NCBI GenBank assembly: GCA_005239435.1 | Contig: SZNP01000006.1 | Location: forward strand, 1-64,000 | Direction of reading: 5' to 3' | DNA: 64,000 nucleotides | From: Halorussus salinisoli | GTDB lineage: Archaea > Halobacteriota > Halobacteria > Halobacteriales > Haladaptataceae | Shown: positions 18,001 through 26,315 of the stretch, one piece after another | How positions within the stretch are numbered: position 1 is the first letter of the stretch | How the letters are laid out: every line of letters begins with the position of its first letter | The notes under the pieces: model-generated | What the model was told of the DNA's origin: nothing | Databases searched by the model: none | What the model saw: the letters and a program-made list of their open reading frames with translations, nothing else | Made by a program: the position numbers and the translations under genes

Positions 18001-18625
18001 GCGACTGGACGCCTTCGCCAGCATGCTGGCTCACGAACTCCGGAATCCGCTGGAGATCGCCCAAATCTACCTCGACATGGGCGTCGAGAGGGCGGTCGGC
18101 GAGGGCGACGACGGGTCGGCGTTCCGCGAGGTCGAACGCGCCCTCGACCGCATCGAGGAGATGATAGAGACCCTGCTGGTCGTCACGCGCCGCGGCGGGT
18201 CGGTGGACACGACCGAAGTGCTGAATCTGGGCGAGGTGGCCCGGGAGTGGTGGGACGACCTCGACCCCGACGGGACGCTGGCGGTCGAGACCGACCGCGA
18301 GATTCTGGCCGACCCCTCGCGCCTCCGCCAACTGCTGGAGAACCTCTACCGGAACTCGGAGGAACACGGCGGACCGAACGCCGACGTTCGGGTCGGCGAT
18401 CTGGAGGACGGCTTCTACGTCGAAGACGACGGACCCGGCATTCCCCCCGAGGAGCGCGCAGACGTCTTCGAACCCGGGTATTCGAGCAGTAACGTCGGCA
18501 TCGGGTTCGGGTTGGCGGTCGTCGAACAACTGGTCGAGGCTCACGGCTGGGACTGCGAAATCACCGAGAGCGAGTCCGGCGGCGCGCGCTTCGAGTTCAC
18601 GAACGTCGAGTTCGCCGAGAAGTGA
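15056..18625 (+). CDS. Multi-PAS/GAF sensor histidine kinase (1189 aa)
   Basis: A large soluble sensor with no membrane helix. Domains in order, approximate residues: PAS 25-140, PAS 150-275, PAS 285-395, PAS 400-520, GAF 530-690, PAS 700-825, GAF 830-960, HisKA 975-1050, HATPase 1085-1185. The phosphoacceptor is His993 in SMLAHELRNPLE. The ATPase domain shows the N-box (NLYRNSEEHGG), DDGPGIP and GIGFGLAVV. Repeated DVTERKERE linkers mark PAS boundaries. It should sense an internal cue such as light, redox state or a small ligand. No response regulator or transducer is adjacent, so its partner lies elsewhere. PAS4 and PAS5 both open with RYETIVET, suggesting internal duplication. Confidence 0.95.
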   Translation: MRGHREQPPEGDRSLSPTPDFGDDFFEKMVASANDAVITADADGTIVYANEAVEDLLGYAPTEVRGRQFGEFVPDRLRDRYDGWFDRYTEGDDGTPLDDETYEVTWVTADGEEMRLSVSGFVHVSDGQQLFTGFVREARDPDASTERLREEEALIEEIFDTSPIAVTVRGADRELLRANERAAELVGVGSDQLLYENDGEDEEEGWTVYDTEGEPLTRDEYPVSHAYETGEPVYNEEVIVEQPSSKRVHLSVNAAPVKDDGEVKRVVSAAEDITELKETQFELERRHEELETELSEVFSRIADAFFALNDDWQFTYVNDEAEELLLSREEDLLGENVWEVFSEAEGTTFQRKYERAMETQEPVSFVEYYRPLSTWFEVRAYPSETGLSVYFRDVTERKEREQELERYETIVETVEDGIYTVGTDGTFSMVNSAFTEITGYDDEELIGTRPSRFYDEDIEATIEQRQREILAGELSSATVEHDLETADGDTLRVEVTFVARPTDDGHERIGVLRDVTERKERERELRNRVKQQRAVAEFSQAALTDRSLDDLFDEAVELVCETLGHDYCKVLELFPEDGELLLRNGVGWDEGIVGSATVADDRGSQAGYTLISDEPVVVENLETDDRFSGPELLETHGVKSGISTVIGSPDGPWGILGTHHTETGTYADHDVQFVQSIAHILSTAIRRRERERELERYETIVETIDDGVYALDSDERFVMVNDAFCEMTGYDREQLVGEPASTVHSEAISETAAEMSETAADRPENAVLEFDLQTTDGDTIPVETRFGPYRYDETRFARTGVVRDVTQRKWFEQTLTALHESSRELLQLETESAVSESVLRTAADVLGIEGAAIYLWDDEEAHLVPTANTEYVADIFGDLPAFEPGDTAITWEAFADGRTIAFDDVRETDLTHREDTPLRSGIWIPLGSHGVLAVVSEEVAGFGSDEKQLADLLAATAEAALDRVERERERREHERKLEEQNERLDAFASMLAHELRNPLEIAQIYLDMGVERAVGEGDDGSAFREVERALDRIEEMIETLLVVTRRGGSVDTTEVLNLGEVAREWWDDLDPDGTLAVETDREILADPSRLRQLLENLYRNSEEHGGPNADVRVGDLEDGFYVEDDGPGIPPEERADVFEPGYSSSNVGIGFGLAVVEQLVEAHGWDCEITESESGGARFEFTNVEFAEK

Positions 18626-18733
18626 CGGCGGTCTTCGGTCGACGTTCGGACGTTTATTTATGTGTCTTTGCTCCATTCATAGTAGTTAAAGAAACAATAT
18701 CGTGTCTCTTGCAACTGTATATCGTTCTCTGTC

Positions 18734-18767
18734 GGCGAGCGGCGGCGCGCTTCGCGCTCGCCGCTCG
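18734..18767. terminator. GC-rich hairpin between convergent genes
   Basis: GCGAGCGGCG and its partner CGCCGCTCGC flank a GC core with a TTCG loop, forming a strong hairpin. It lies 109 bases after the histidine kinase stop and 18 bases from the stop of the convergent DUF6544-like gene. AT-rich DNA with T runs (18650-18720) precedes it. A bidirectional transcription end is plausible. Confidence 0.4.
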
Positions 18768-18784
18768 CCACCACGGGGAGTCGG

Positions 18785-19666
18785 TCAGTCGTCCTCACCG
18801 ACGAGAGGCGGGTCACTGGCGCTCGCTCGGTGGTCGATGTCGGTTATCCTCGCACGCCAGTAACTCGACTCCCCGTCCGGCAGGTCCCACGCCACCCGGG
18901 CGTCGGTCGGGACGAGAATGCCGTTTCGCTCCCGGTAGTCACGGAAGTAGCCCGTCCACGGCGCGAAGGCGTCGTCCTCCATCCGATACCGACGCTCGGC
19001 GTGGACGCGCTCGACCCGGTTCCGGTCGTCGAAGTGGAAAGCGAGCGAGGCGGTCGTTCCGCGGTCCGTTATCGTCGCTCTGGCCGACCGGTCGTCCACG
19101 GCCTCCCACTCGACGCCCGCGCTCGGCAGGAGCGCCGTCGGGAACCAGACCGCCTCGGCCAAGTACCGGAGCAGTTCCCCGGCGTTCATCTCCGGACTGG
19201 GGTCGGCCTCGGCGACCGTGACCGTCGAGAGCAGTTTGGCACGCAGAAACCCCTCGCCCGCCGCGTAGGCGTCGACCACGCGGACCGACACCAGCGGAAG
19301 CAGTTCGATTTCGGCGTCCCAGACGAACCCCGGCGGGCCGACGGTGAAGTGCTGAGTCGCCGTGAGTGGTTTCCACCCCGCCTCCTCGTCCCCGAGTCGG
19401 AACTCGCCGCGTTGCTCCAACCGGACTTCCCCGACGTACCGCTGGCCCTCGGTGAGGACGGTCTCGAAGTATCGTCTGACGGGGTCGGGCAACCCCTCGA
19501 CGTCCTCTTCCGTGAAGACCCGCTCGGACGGAAGGTCTGCGTCGGAGTAGAGTTCGTCCACAAGTCTGGCGTTCGCGCGGTCGAGGCGAGAGTCGGCGAC
19601 GCGCACGGCGGCGGCCACGCCGACTCCGAGCGCGGCGAGCAATCCGAGGACGGACTCGCGTCTCAT
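18785..19666 (-). CDS. DUF6544-like protein with N-terminal membrane anchor
   Basis: A 293-residue protein. The N-terminus (RRESVLGLLAALGVGVAAAV) is a membrane segment or signal anchor. The rest resembles the DUF6544 group: GLPDPVRRYFETVL, VRLEQRGEFRLG, WKPLTATQHFTVGPPGFVWDA, AGELLRYLAEAVWFPTALLP. These proteins are found in bacteria and haloarchaea and have no known activity. The ATG at 19666 is preferred because extending upstream would run into the tRNA gene. The family name is from memory and should be treated as probable. Confidence 0.7.
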   Translation of the reverse strand: MRRESVLGLLAALGVGVAAAVRVADSRLDRANARLVDELYSDADLPSERVFTEEDVEGLPDPVRRYFETVLTEGQRYVGEVRLEQRGEFRLGDEEAGWKPLTATQHFTVGPPGFVWDAEIELLPLVSVRVVDAYAAGEGFLRAKLLSTVTVAEADPSPEMNAGELLRYLAEAVWFPTALLPSAGVEWEAVDDRSARATITDRGTTASLAFHFDDRNRVERVHAERRYRMEDDAFAPWTGYFRDYRERNGILVPTDARVAWDLPDGESSYWRARITDIDHRASASDPPLVGEDD

Positions 19667-19724
19667 GTCGTGGCGTTCGACGCCGACTCCGAAGAGGATA
19701 GCGGGCTTCCGGAGTCGGTGAAAG

Positions 19725-19831
19725 TGGGCCCGCTCGGATTCGAACCAAGGAATCGCCCGGTGTCCCATGACGCTGGAACGTTCCAGTCGTCAGTATGAGC
19801 CGGGTGCTTTACCAGACTTAGCTACAGGCCC
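19725..19831 (-). tRNA. tRNA with CAU anticodon (Ile2 or elongator Met), 32-nt intron
   Basis: Exon 1 is 19831-19794 and ends CTCATA; exon 2 is 19761-19725. The acceptor stem pairs GGGCCTG with CGGGCCC (one U-G pair), the anticodon stem CCCGG with CCGGG, and the T arm is CTTGG-TTCGAAT-CCGAG. The discriminator is A and CCA is not encoded. The intron (19793-19762) sits after position 37, the standard archaeal site, and folds into a long hairpin (TGACG...CGTCA around CTGGAACGTTCCAG), consistent with bulge-helix-bulge cleavage. The GGGCC acceptor resembles archaeal tRNA-Ile2, whose C34 is modified to agmatidine, but the elongator tRNA-Met is the one known to carry an intron in Haloferax. I leave the identity open. 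Confidence 0.9.
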
Positions 19832-19855
19832 TCGGATGCAGGTAAAGCGTCTGTT

Positions 19856-19864
19856 CTTTAAATC
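19856..19864 (-). promoter_or_regulatory. Probable TATA box of the intron-containing tRNA
   Basis: Minus strand reads TGATTTAAAG across this site, about 29 bases upstream of the mature 5' end. Confidence 0.4.
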
Positions 19865-19968
19865 ACTTCGGTTTGTGGCGACGACATACCCGGGAATCAG
19901 GCCGAGGACGGTGCCACTCGGTTCACAGGCGACTCGCTCCGCGATTCACGATAGCGGGCCGAGAGAAG

Positions 19969-20041
<73 letters not shown>

Positions 20042-20239
20042 ATCCGGCTACATTCGTGCATATGCGGGAGTCATTAAATAGGACTTTCGCTTTGGTCCCG
20101 ACGCCGTGAGGCGTTCCCACGATGGCGACGCGCGAATCGGCGTCGTCCGAGCGGAGAACGCGACGACCGCGCGGTCGTCTACTGCCCCTCGGCGGGCGAG
20201 ACGACACGTTTTCGGCCGCGGGCCGAGAATCGACGGGTA

Positions 20240-21607
20240 ATGACCGGCGAGGACGACGACTTCGAGGAGGTGGTCGCCGCGGTGCGCGAGCAAATCGACC
20301 CCGGGGAGAGCGAACGCGCCCGGATGCGGGAGGCCGTGGCGGCGCTGGCCGAGCGCGCCGAGGACGCTATCGCGGACCTGCCCGTGGCGGGCGACGTGAT
20401 TCAGGTCGGGAGTACCGCCCGCGGGACGTGGATCAGCGGCGACCGAGACATCGACCTGTTCGTCCGGTTCCCCGCCGACGTGGAGCGCGAGGAGTTGGAG
20501 TCCTACGGGCTCGAGGTGGGCCACGCCGTCCTGCCGGAGGGCCGCGAGGAGTTCGCCGAACACCCCTACGTGACCGGCGAGTTCGACGGCTTCGACGTGG
20601 ACCTCGTGCCCTGTTACCGACTGGACTCCGCGACCGAGATTCAGTCGGCCGTGGACCGCACGCCGTTCCACACCGAGTACCTCGACTCGCGACTCGATTC
20701 CGACCTCGCCGAGGACGTGCGCCTGTTCAAGCAGTTCCTCAAGGGCATCGGCGCGTACGGGAGCGACCTCCGGACGCGGGGGTTCTCGGGCTATCTGACC
20801 GAACTGCTCGTCCTCGAACACGGCGGGTTCCGGGAAGTCGTCGAGGCGGCCGCCGACGACTGGCACCCGCCGGTTCGGTTCGACCCCGAGGACCACGGCC
20901 GGGCCGAGTTCGACGACCCGCTCGTGGTCATCGACCCGACCGACCCCGAGCGCAACGTCGCCGCGGTCTGCGCCGCCGAGAACGTCGCGCGCCTCCAGCA
21001 CTACGCCCGCGAACTCCTCGCCGACCCCCGCGAGGACCTGTTCTTCCCCGACCCGACCGAACCGCTCTCCGGCGAGGAGGTCCGCGAACACGTCGCGTCC
21101 CGCGAGACGACCCCGGTGGCACTCCGGTTCGACGCGCCCGACGTGGTGGAAGACCAACTCTATCCCCAACTTCGGAAGTCGCTGGCCGGGGTGTGCGACG
21201 AGTTGGACCGCCGAGGGTTCGACCCGCTCCGGGCCGACGAGTTCGCCGACGACTCGGCGGTCCTCCTCGTGGAGTTGGAAGTCGCCGAGCGCCCGGCCGT
21301 CGAGCGCCACGAGGGGCCGCCGGTCCACGTCCGCCAGCACGCCGAGGGGTTCTACGAGAAGTACGCCGACGACCTGGAGGTGTACGGTCCGTTCGTCGAC
21401 GGCGACCGGTACGTCGTGGAGCGCGAGCGCGAGTTCGAGACGGCCGTGGAGTTTCTGGAGAGCGAGGGTCTCTTCGACGTGGCGCTCGGCGTTCGCGTCG
21501 AGTCGGCGCTCGAAGACGACTACGTCGTGCTGGTCGGCGAGTCGATCGCGGAACTGGCCGACGAGTTCGGCGAAGAACTGGCGGCGTTCTTCGACCCGAA
21601 GCCGTAG
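20240..21607 (+). CDS. cca: CCA-adding tRNA nucleotidyltransferase (archaeal class I)
   Basis: A 455-residue enzyme that adds or repairs the 3' CCA of tRNAs using CTP and ATP without a template. The catalytic head has GSTARGTWISGDRDIDLFV, with the GS and DxD metal-binding residues of nucleotidyltransferases. It is followed by DVDLVPCYRL (third carboxylate), DVRLFKQFLKGIGAYGSDL and RGFSGYLTELLV. Length and order match class I archaeal enzymes. It stands next to two tRNA genes that lack encoded CCA, so the genes and their maturation enzyme are clustered. Confidence 0.96.
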   Translation: MTGEDDDFEEVVAAVREQIDPGESERARMREAVAALAERAEDAIADLPVAGDVIQVGSTARGTWISGDRDIDLFVRFPADVEREELESYGLEVGHAVLPEGREEFAEHPYVTGEFDGFDVDLVPCYRLDSATEIQSAVDRTPFHTEYLDSRLDSDLAEDVRLFKQFLKGIGAYGSDLRTRGFSGYLTELLVLEHGGFREVVEAAADDWHPPVRFDPEDHGRAEFDDPLVVIDPTDPERNVAAVCAAENVARLQHYARELLADPREDLFFPDPTEPLSGEEVREHVASRETTPVALRFDAPDVVEDQLYPQLRKSLAGVCDELDRRGFDPLRADEFADDSAVLLVELEVAERPAVERHEGPPVHVRQHAEGFYEKYADDLEVYGPFVDGDRYVVEREREFETAVEFLESEGLFDVALGVRVESALEDDYVVLVGESIAELADEFGEELAAFFDPKP

Positions 21608-21857
21608 GGCAGAGGTCGGTTCGTCGAGGGCGTCGGACTCGACGGTGTCCCACTCGGGGAGGACGACGGTCTTGTCCACGTGCCGACGGGGCCGGCCGAG
21701 ACGGCATCGAAGGTCGTGTCGGTCGGGTTAAGCCGGGCTTTCCGCGCCGGTCGGACTACCTTAGAAATCGAGTCCCGATTCTAGTCCCATACTGCGGATT
21801 TCGACCGCGTGAAACCCACGCCAAGTTTGATACGTGATACCGTTGTCGTAGGCTCTG

Positions 21858-22880
21858 ATGTGGCGAACAGTGTTCGTCGCTGCCCTCCTCGTGCTGGCCG
21901 GTTGTACGACCGAGGCTCCGGGCACTGCGACGGACGACCGCACCGCCGACCAGCGGGCGTTGACCGCGGACGAGACGCCGAATCGCTCGAACCCGTGGGG
22001 GGACGAGGAGTTGACCGTCGCTATCAACAACACCGGGAACGAATCGCGGAACTTCCGGCCGCTCGTGCAGAACGCCCTCGACTTCTGGGCGAACAACAGC
22101 ACGCGCTTCGCCGGGTTCTCCATCGACTACGAACTCGACCCGAACGCCTCGAATCCCGACCTCGTGGTCGAGTTCGTCGACGAAATCGAGTCGTGCGCCA
22201 ACGTCTCCGAACCCGCAGGATGCGCGCCGTACGTCAATCAGCGCGGACAGGTCTCCCGACCGATATCCATCGAGGTCGTCGCGTCCTACTCGAACGAATC
22301 GACGCGCCTCATCCTGAAACACGAACTCGGCCACACGCTCGGTCTGAACCACTCCGCCGGACCGCAGTCGGTCATGGCTCCAACCTCGCAGTTGACCACC
22401 CTGCCGCGACCCAACGCAACCGAGCGACGACTCCCGTGGACCGACGACAACTTCACGGTGTTCGTCGAGGCGAACGGCACCGAGGACACCGACGCGACCC
22501 GCGAGCAGGTCCGACGCGCCCTCGACTACTACGCCGAAGGTGCCGACGGCACCGTCCCCGCCAACGTCTCGTTCGAGTTCGTGGACAACCGGAGCGAGGC
22601 CGAGGTAGTCGTCGGGTTCGCCGACGACCTCCCCTGCCGGGCCGGTGACACCGGGTCGTGCGGCCGAGTCCGCGGTACCGACCCCGACGGCGACGGCGCG
22701 CTCGAACGCTACGACCACCTCCGGGTCACGCTCAGCGACATCGACACCCCGGCGGTCGGTTGGCACGTCGGCTACTGGCTCGGTTACGGCTTCGGCTTCG
22801 AGAACGACTCGGAGTGGCCCGAACCCTTCCGGAACGCGACGTACGACGACCGCAGAAGCGAGTGGTGGAATCAGTCCTGA
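21858..22880 (+). CDS. Lipoprotein zinc metalloprotease with two tandem domains, second one degenerate
   Basis: A 340-residue exported protein. The signal ends in the lipobox LAGC (Cys15), so it is a membrane-anchored lipoprotein. Domain 1 (about 48-175) carries HELGHTLGLNH, the HExxHxxGxxH zinc site of metzincin-type proteases, followed by SVM (Met-turn). Domain 2 (about 190-325) repeats the same pattern of strands, paired cysteines and spacing, but the zinc site has become HVGYWLGYGFG, lacking the Glu and the second and third His. So only domain 1 should be catalytic. Substrate is unknown. The last 10 bases overlap the convergent membrane-protein gene. Confidence 0.82.
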   Translation: MWRTVFVAALLVLAGCTTEAPGTATDDRTADQRALTADETPNRSNPWGDEELTVAINNTGNESRNFRPLVQNALDFWANNSTRFAGFSIDYELDPNASNPDLVVEFVDEIESCANVSEPAGCAPYVNQRGQVSRPISIEVVASYSNESTRLILKHELGHTLGLNHSAGPQSVMAPTSQLTTLPRPNATERRLPWTDDNFTVFVEANGTEDTDATREQVRRALDYYAEGADGTVPANVSFEFVDNRSEAEVVVGFADDLPCRAGDTGSCGRVRGTDPDGDGALERYDHLRVTLSDIDTPAVGWHVGYWLGYGFGFENDSEWPEPFRNATYDDRRSEWWNQS

Positions 22881-23329
22881 ACGGCGACGATCTCCGACTC
22901 GCCGCCGGGCGCGGCCCCGGCCGCGAGCGCGCCTTCGATCGCGTACAGACTCCCGTAGGCGAGCGCGGCCGCGACTCCGAGGAGGGCGTCGTAGCGCGCG
23001 GTGAACCCGGACGGGAGCCATTGCGCGCCAGTCGCCAGCAGATAGTTCGCGGACCAGAGCGCCCCTGACGGGGTTCCCGGCTGAAACGACCACCGGATTG
23101 CGACGGCGAGCGCCGCCCCGCCGAGCAGTCCCGCGAGCAGACCGTGGCGCAGTCGAGTTCGCCACGACCCGCTGGCGAGTCGTCCGGCGAGGTAGCCGCC
23201 GAGAAATCCTCCGGCGAGGACCGCGGCGAAGGCGGGCCAGCGAGTCCCCTCCGGGAGTGCGACGACCGCGGCGAGGACCGCAATCGCGGCGTCTGTAGCC
23301 GCGCCGACGAGGACCGCTTGCCAGTCCAT
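22871..23329 (-). CDS. DUF5518-like haloarchaeal membrane protein
   Basis: A 152-residue protein with four predicted membrane segments (about 8-26, 31-50, 62-80 and 112-137). FLGGYLAGRLASG in segment 2, followed by a short basic loop, is the pattern I associate with DUF5518 proteins of haloarchaea. No catalytic residues are visible. It is convergent with the metalloprotease gene and their stop regions overlap by 10 bases. The start ATG at 23329 leads directly into the first helix. Confidence 0.65.
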   Translation of the reverse strand: MDWQAVLVGAATDAAIAVLAAVVALPEGTRWPAFAAVLAGGFLGGYLAGRLASGSWRTRLRHGLLAGLLGGAALAVAIRWSFQPGTPSGALWSANYLLATGAQWLPSGFTARYDALLGVAAALAYGSLYAIEGALAAGAAPGGESEIVAVQD

Positions 23330-23399
23330 ACCCGGCCGTAGTCACTGGACGGGCTTGGACGCTACGAAAGAAGGGGAAACGTGGAGCGTGAGTGCGCTA

Positions 23400-24710
23400 C
23401 TACAGGCCGCCGAAGTCGAGCGCCTGGTCGGCGTTGAGTCGGCCCGCGCCGAGGTCGGCACTGCTCTGGCCGTTAACGCCTTCTGCACCGTCACGGATGG
23501 CCTGTTCGACCTTCTCGGTCGAGGCGTCGGGGGACTGGCTCCGGACGAGACCGACCGTCCCGGTCACCTGCGGCGCGGCCATCGAGGTGCCAGCGAAGTA
23601 GGCGTAGTACGCGCCGTAGATGTCCGGCGGCACCGACGAGAGCACGAGATTCGTCGGGTAGGGCCACTCGGTGTCTTCCGAGAGGGTCTTCTCGAGCGTC
23701 TCGTAGCCGCCACCGGGTGCGCCCACGTCGATTTCGTTGGTACCGTAGTTGGAGTAGAACACGCGCTCGTCGTTCGGGCCAGTTGCCGAGATACTCATCG
23801 CGCCCGAGATGCTGTTGGGCGTCGTGAAGTACCCCTCGTGCTGGAGGTCGGCACTGCTGTTGCCGGCGCTGGCGACGACGACGGTGCCGCGCTGGGTCGC
23901 GCTCCGGACCACTCGCTCGTACGCCCCGCGGATGCCGCCACCGTTGACCTGGGGCGGGAGCGGCGGCGTGCCGATGCTCATGTTCGCGGCGTCGGCGTCG
24001 ATGCTGGCCGCGTAGTCGATGGCGGTGAGGATGTCGCCGACCGTGGTGAACAGTTCCTCCTCGCCGTCGTCGTCGTAGTCGGCGTAATAGAACACGCGGA
24101 GCGAGACGAGTTCGGCGTCGGGCGCAGTGCCGACGATGCCCGTGGTGCCGTCGTCGCTCGCGGCCGCGATGCCCGCGACGTGCGTTCCGTGACCGTAGAC
24201 GTCGGTCTCGTCGTGAGTCACGTCGCCGAACTTGAACAACCGACCCGCGTCGGCGTCGACGTTCGCTTGCAGGTCGGGGTGGTCCACGTCGATGCCCGTG
24301 TCGATGATGGCGAGGCGAGCGCCCTCGCCGGTCGCCGTGTCGTGGGCCTCGGAAACGTCCGTGACCTGCTTGTCCCACTGGTAGGGGTAGAGTTCGTCGT
24401 CCGTGGTGGTGTTCTCGTGGTCCTTCTCGGGCTTCTCGAACTCTAAGTTCACGTCGCGGGAGACCTTCCCGACACCGTTGACGTTTTCGAGGTCGCTCCG
24501 GTCGTCGCTGGAGCCGACCACGAGATAGACGTTACCGCCGAGTTCGTGCTGGACGGCGTAGCCAGCGTCCTCGACGTTCGATTTCACGCCGCTACCGTCG
24601 GTGTTGACGACGTAGCGGGTGTCGTCCCCGGCCGCGACGGGACGAACCGCACTCAGGGTCAATCCGGCTACTGCCGCGCTCTTTATGAACGTGCGTCTCG
24701 TTTGAACCAT
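23400..24710 (-). CDS. Tat-exported subtilisin-like serine protease (S8 family)
   Basis: A 436-residue secreted protease related to halolysins. It starts with a twin-arginine signal (MVQTRRTFIKSAAVAGL), so it is exported folded, as usual for haloarchaeal proteases. Residues about 32-90 form an inhibitor-like propeptide. The catalytic triad is Asp in AIIDTGIDVDHPD, His in YGHGTHVAGI and Ser in AGTSMAAPQVTG; the oxyanion Asn is in ASAGNSS. No PKD or PPC C-terminal domain is present, making it shorter than classic halolysins. The ATG at 24710 gives a normal Tat signal; a TTG 12 bases upstream is the alternative. An AT-rich promoter lies at 24741-24750. Confidence 0.94.
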   Translation of the reverse strand: MVQTRRTFIKSAAVAGLTLSAVRPVAAGDDTRYVVNTDGSGVKSNVEDAGYAVQHELGGNVYLVVGSSDDRSDLENVNGVGKVSRDVNLEFEKPEKDHENTTTDDELYPYQWDKQVTDVSEAHDTATGEGARLAIIDTGIDVDHPDLQANVDADAGRLFKFGDVTHDETDVYGHGTHVAGIAAASDDGTTGIVGTAPDAELVSLRVFYYADYDDDGEEELFTTVGDILTAIDYAASIDADAANMSIGTPPLPPQVNGGGIRGAYERVVRSATQRGTVVVASAGNSSADLQHEGYFTTPNSISGAMSISATGPNDERVFYSNYGTNEIDVGAPGGGYETLEKTLSEDTEWPYPTNLVLSSVPPDIYGAYYAYFAGTSMAAPQVTGTVGLVRSQSPDASTEKVEQAIRDGAEGVNGQSSADLGAGRLNADQALDFGGL

Positions 24711-24740
24711 TTTCGGAACCAATCACATCAACGAGTTGCA

Positions 24741-24750
24741 TTAATAAATA
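24741..24750 (-). promoter_or_regulatory. Probable TATA box of the subtilase gene
   Basis: Minus strand TATTTATTAA, 31-40 bases upstream of the ATG at 24710. Confidence 0.45.
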
Positions 24751-24812
24751 ATATGGGGGAACGGTGTAAGAAGACGATTTCTATAACGGTGTTTCAAACG
24801 AAACGAGAGTAG

Positions 24813-25910
24813 TTAGCCCTCGAAGCCGTCTTCCCACCGGAAGCGCCCGTTCCGCTGGACGACCTCGCCGTCGATTTCCATCCGGGAGTCCTCGCTCACG
24901 TCGGTAATCATGTCCACGTGGACCGCGCTCTGGTTGCCCTCTTCGCCCTCGGGCAGGCACGAAGAGTAGGCCCGACCGACCGCGAGGTGGACCGTATCGC
25001 CCATCTTCTCGTCGAAGAGGATGCTGTCGGTGAAGCGGTCGATACCGCGGTTCATCCCGATTCCGAGTTCGCCGAGTCGCTTCGCCCCCTCGTCGGTCGT
25101 CAGGATGTCTTCGAGCGCGTGGCCGCCGACTTCGGCCGACCAGTCCACGACCTCTCCGTCCTCGAAGGTGAGGCGAACGTCCCGGATGCGCGCACCGTCG
25201 TGGGTCATCGGTACGTCGAAGTAGACCTCGCCCTCGGTGGCCTCCGGCGCGGTGAATACCTCGCCGCTCGGGAGGTTGTGCGAGTCGTAGGCGACCGAGG
25301 CGGCGCTGTTGACCGCCGTCCTGTTCTCGATGGACATCGTCAGGTCGGTCTCGGCCTTGACGATGCGGACCTCGCTTCCCTCGTCCAGCAGGGTCTTCAG
25401 GTTCGACATCTCGTCGGCGAGACTCTCCCAGTCGCGGAGGATGGCGTCGTACACGAAGTCCTTGTACGCCTCGTAGCCCATGCCCGCGTTCTGGGCGTGA
25501 GCGCGGGTCGGATGCATGGTCGAGACCCAGTCGGTGTCCATCCGCCGGGCCTTGATGGCGGTCCGGGACTTCTTGTACGCCGACCGCTTGTCCCCCGGCG
25601 CGGCGGCCTTCGCGGCGGTGTTGTTCTTCCCGCGGAGCGACAGCACGGAGTCGGCGCGTTCGAGCATCGCCACCTCGAAGTCGGGGTTCTGGTCGAAGTC
25701 GGCGTCGTGACCGCGGATGAACGCCGACTCCACCTCGTCGGAACTGTAGGTCGGAAGGACGTTCGCGCCGCGCTCGCCGAGTTTCTCGGCGACGGCGACC
25801 GCGAGGTCGTGTGCGCCCTCGTCCACGCGCATCACCACGTCGTCGCCCTCCTCGATTCGGGCGCTCCAATCGACTAGCACTTCGGCGTGGTCGTGAATTC
25901 GCTGGTCCAT
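24813..25910 (-). CDS. Aminopeptidase, M29 (thermophilic aminopeptidase) family
   Basis: A 365-residue cytosolic metallo-aminopeptidase. M29 landmarks: the N-terminal domain with GDDVVMRVDEGAHDLAVAV, then EATEGEVYFDVPM, ELGIGMNRGI, KMGDTVHLAVGRAY and SAVHVDMITD. The Glu, His and HxD residues in these motifs are the di-metal ligands of the family. It would release N-terminal residues from peptides. The ATG at 25910 matches the family start (MDQRIHDHAEVLVDWS); reading further upstream enters repeat DNA. It is on the same strand as the subtilase, 103 bases upstream of it, with separate promoters. Confidence 0.9.
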   Translation of the reverse strand: MDQRIHDHAEVLVDWSARIEEGDDVVMRVDEGAHDLAVAVAEKLGERGANVLPTYSSDEVESAFIRGHDADFDQNPDFEVAMLERADSVLSLRGKNNTAAKAAAPGDKRSAYKKSRTAIKARRMDTDWVSTMHPTRAHAQNAGMGYEAYKDFVYDAILRDWESLADEMSNLKTLLDEGSEVRIVKAETDLTMSIENRTAVNSAASVAYDSHNLPSGEVFTAPEATEGEVYFDVPMTHDGARIRDVRLTFEDGEVVDWSAEVGGHALEDILTTDEGAKRLGELGIGMNRGIDRFTDSILFDEKMGDTVHLAVGRAYSSCLPEGEEGNQSAVHVDMITDVSEDSRMEIDGEVVQRNGRFRWEDGFEG

Positions 25911-26315
25911 GAGTTGTCGGATTGGGGTGTCCGGGTGAAAACCGCGACGGTTCGCAGGTCTTCGAAGCGAGTTGCTCGGTGAGCCAATCGTACCGCACCC
26001 GAACCGCGAACACGGAGATGAACGGGAAAAGAAGCTAACTACTCCTTGAGCCAATCATACTGCACCGCACGGCCCCGCACCGCGACCGCCTCATTCCTCC
26101 CCAACCTCGTCGGCCGCATCCGCGGCCGACTCCCTCGCGGGGTTGGCGCGGTCGCGGTGCGACCGCGCCAACGCGCGCCGAACGGAGGGCAATTGAATAG
26201 GTGTCTTTAGACACCGGGATATGACGTTAAAAGTGTGAAACCGATTTTCTAGCGAAGGTTTTTATTTCTAATCCCCCGAAGAATCGAGGTCGGCGGTAGG
26301 AGAACGGCGTCGGCG
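25911..26315. other. Intergenic region with dispersed repeat copy and small hairpin
   Basis: No gene is supported. It contains element copy C (26032-26181) and, just before it, a partial direct repeat of its 5' end: TGAGCCAATCGTACCGCACC near 25979 versus TGAGCCAATCATACTGCACC near 26047. Downstream is a 6-bp hairpin GGTGTC-TTTA-GACACC (about 26201-26216) in AT-rich DNA, which may be a transcription end for valS. Confidence 0.5.
26032..26181 (+). repeat. Dispersed intergenic element, copy C
   Basis: AAGCTAACTACTCCTTGAGC, then CTGCACCGCACGGCCCCGCA, then CATTCCTCCCCAACCTCG, then two palindromes: TCGGCCGC/GCGGCCGA, and a perfect 14-bp inverted repeat at 26142-26172 (GTTGGCGCGGTCGC, loop GGT, GCGACCGCGCCAAC). 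It ends ACGCGCGCCGAAC. This is the best preserved copy. Boundaries are approximate. Confidence 0.65.
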
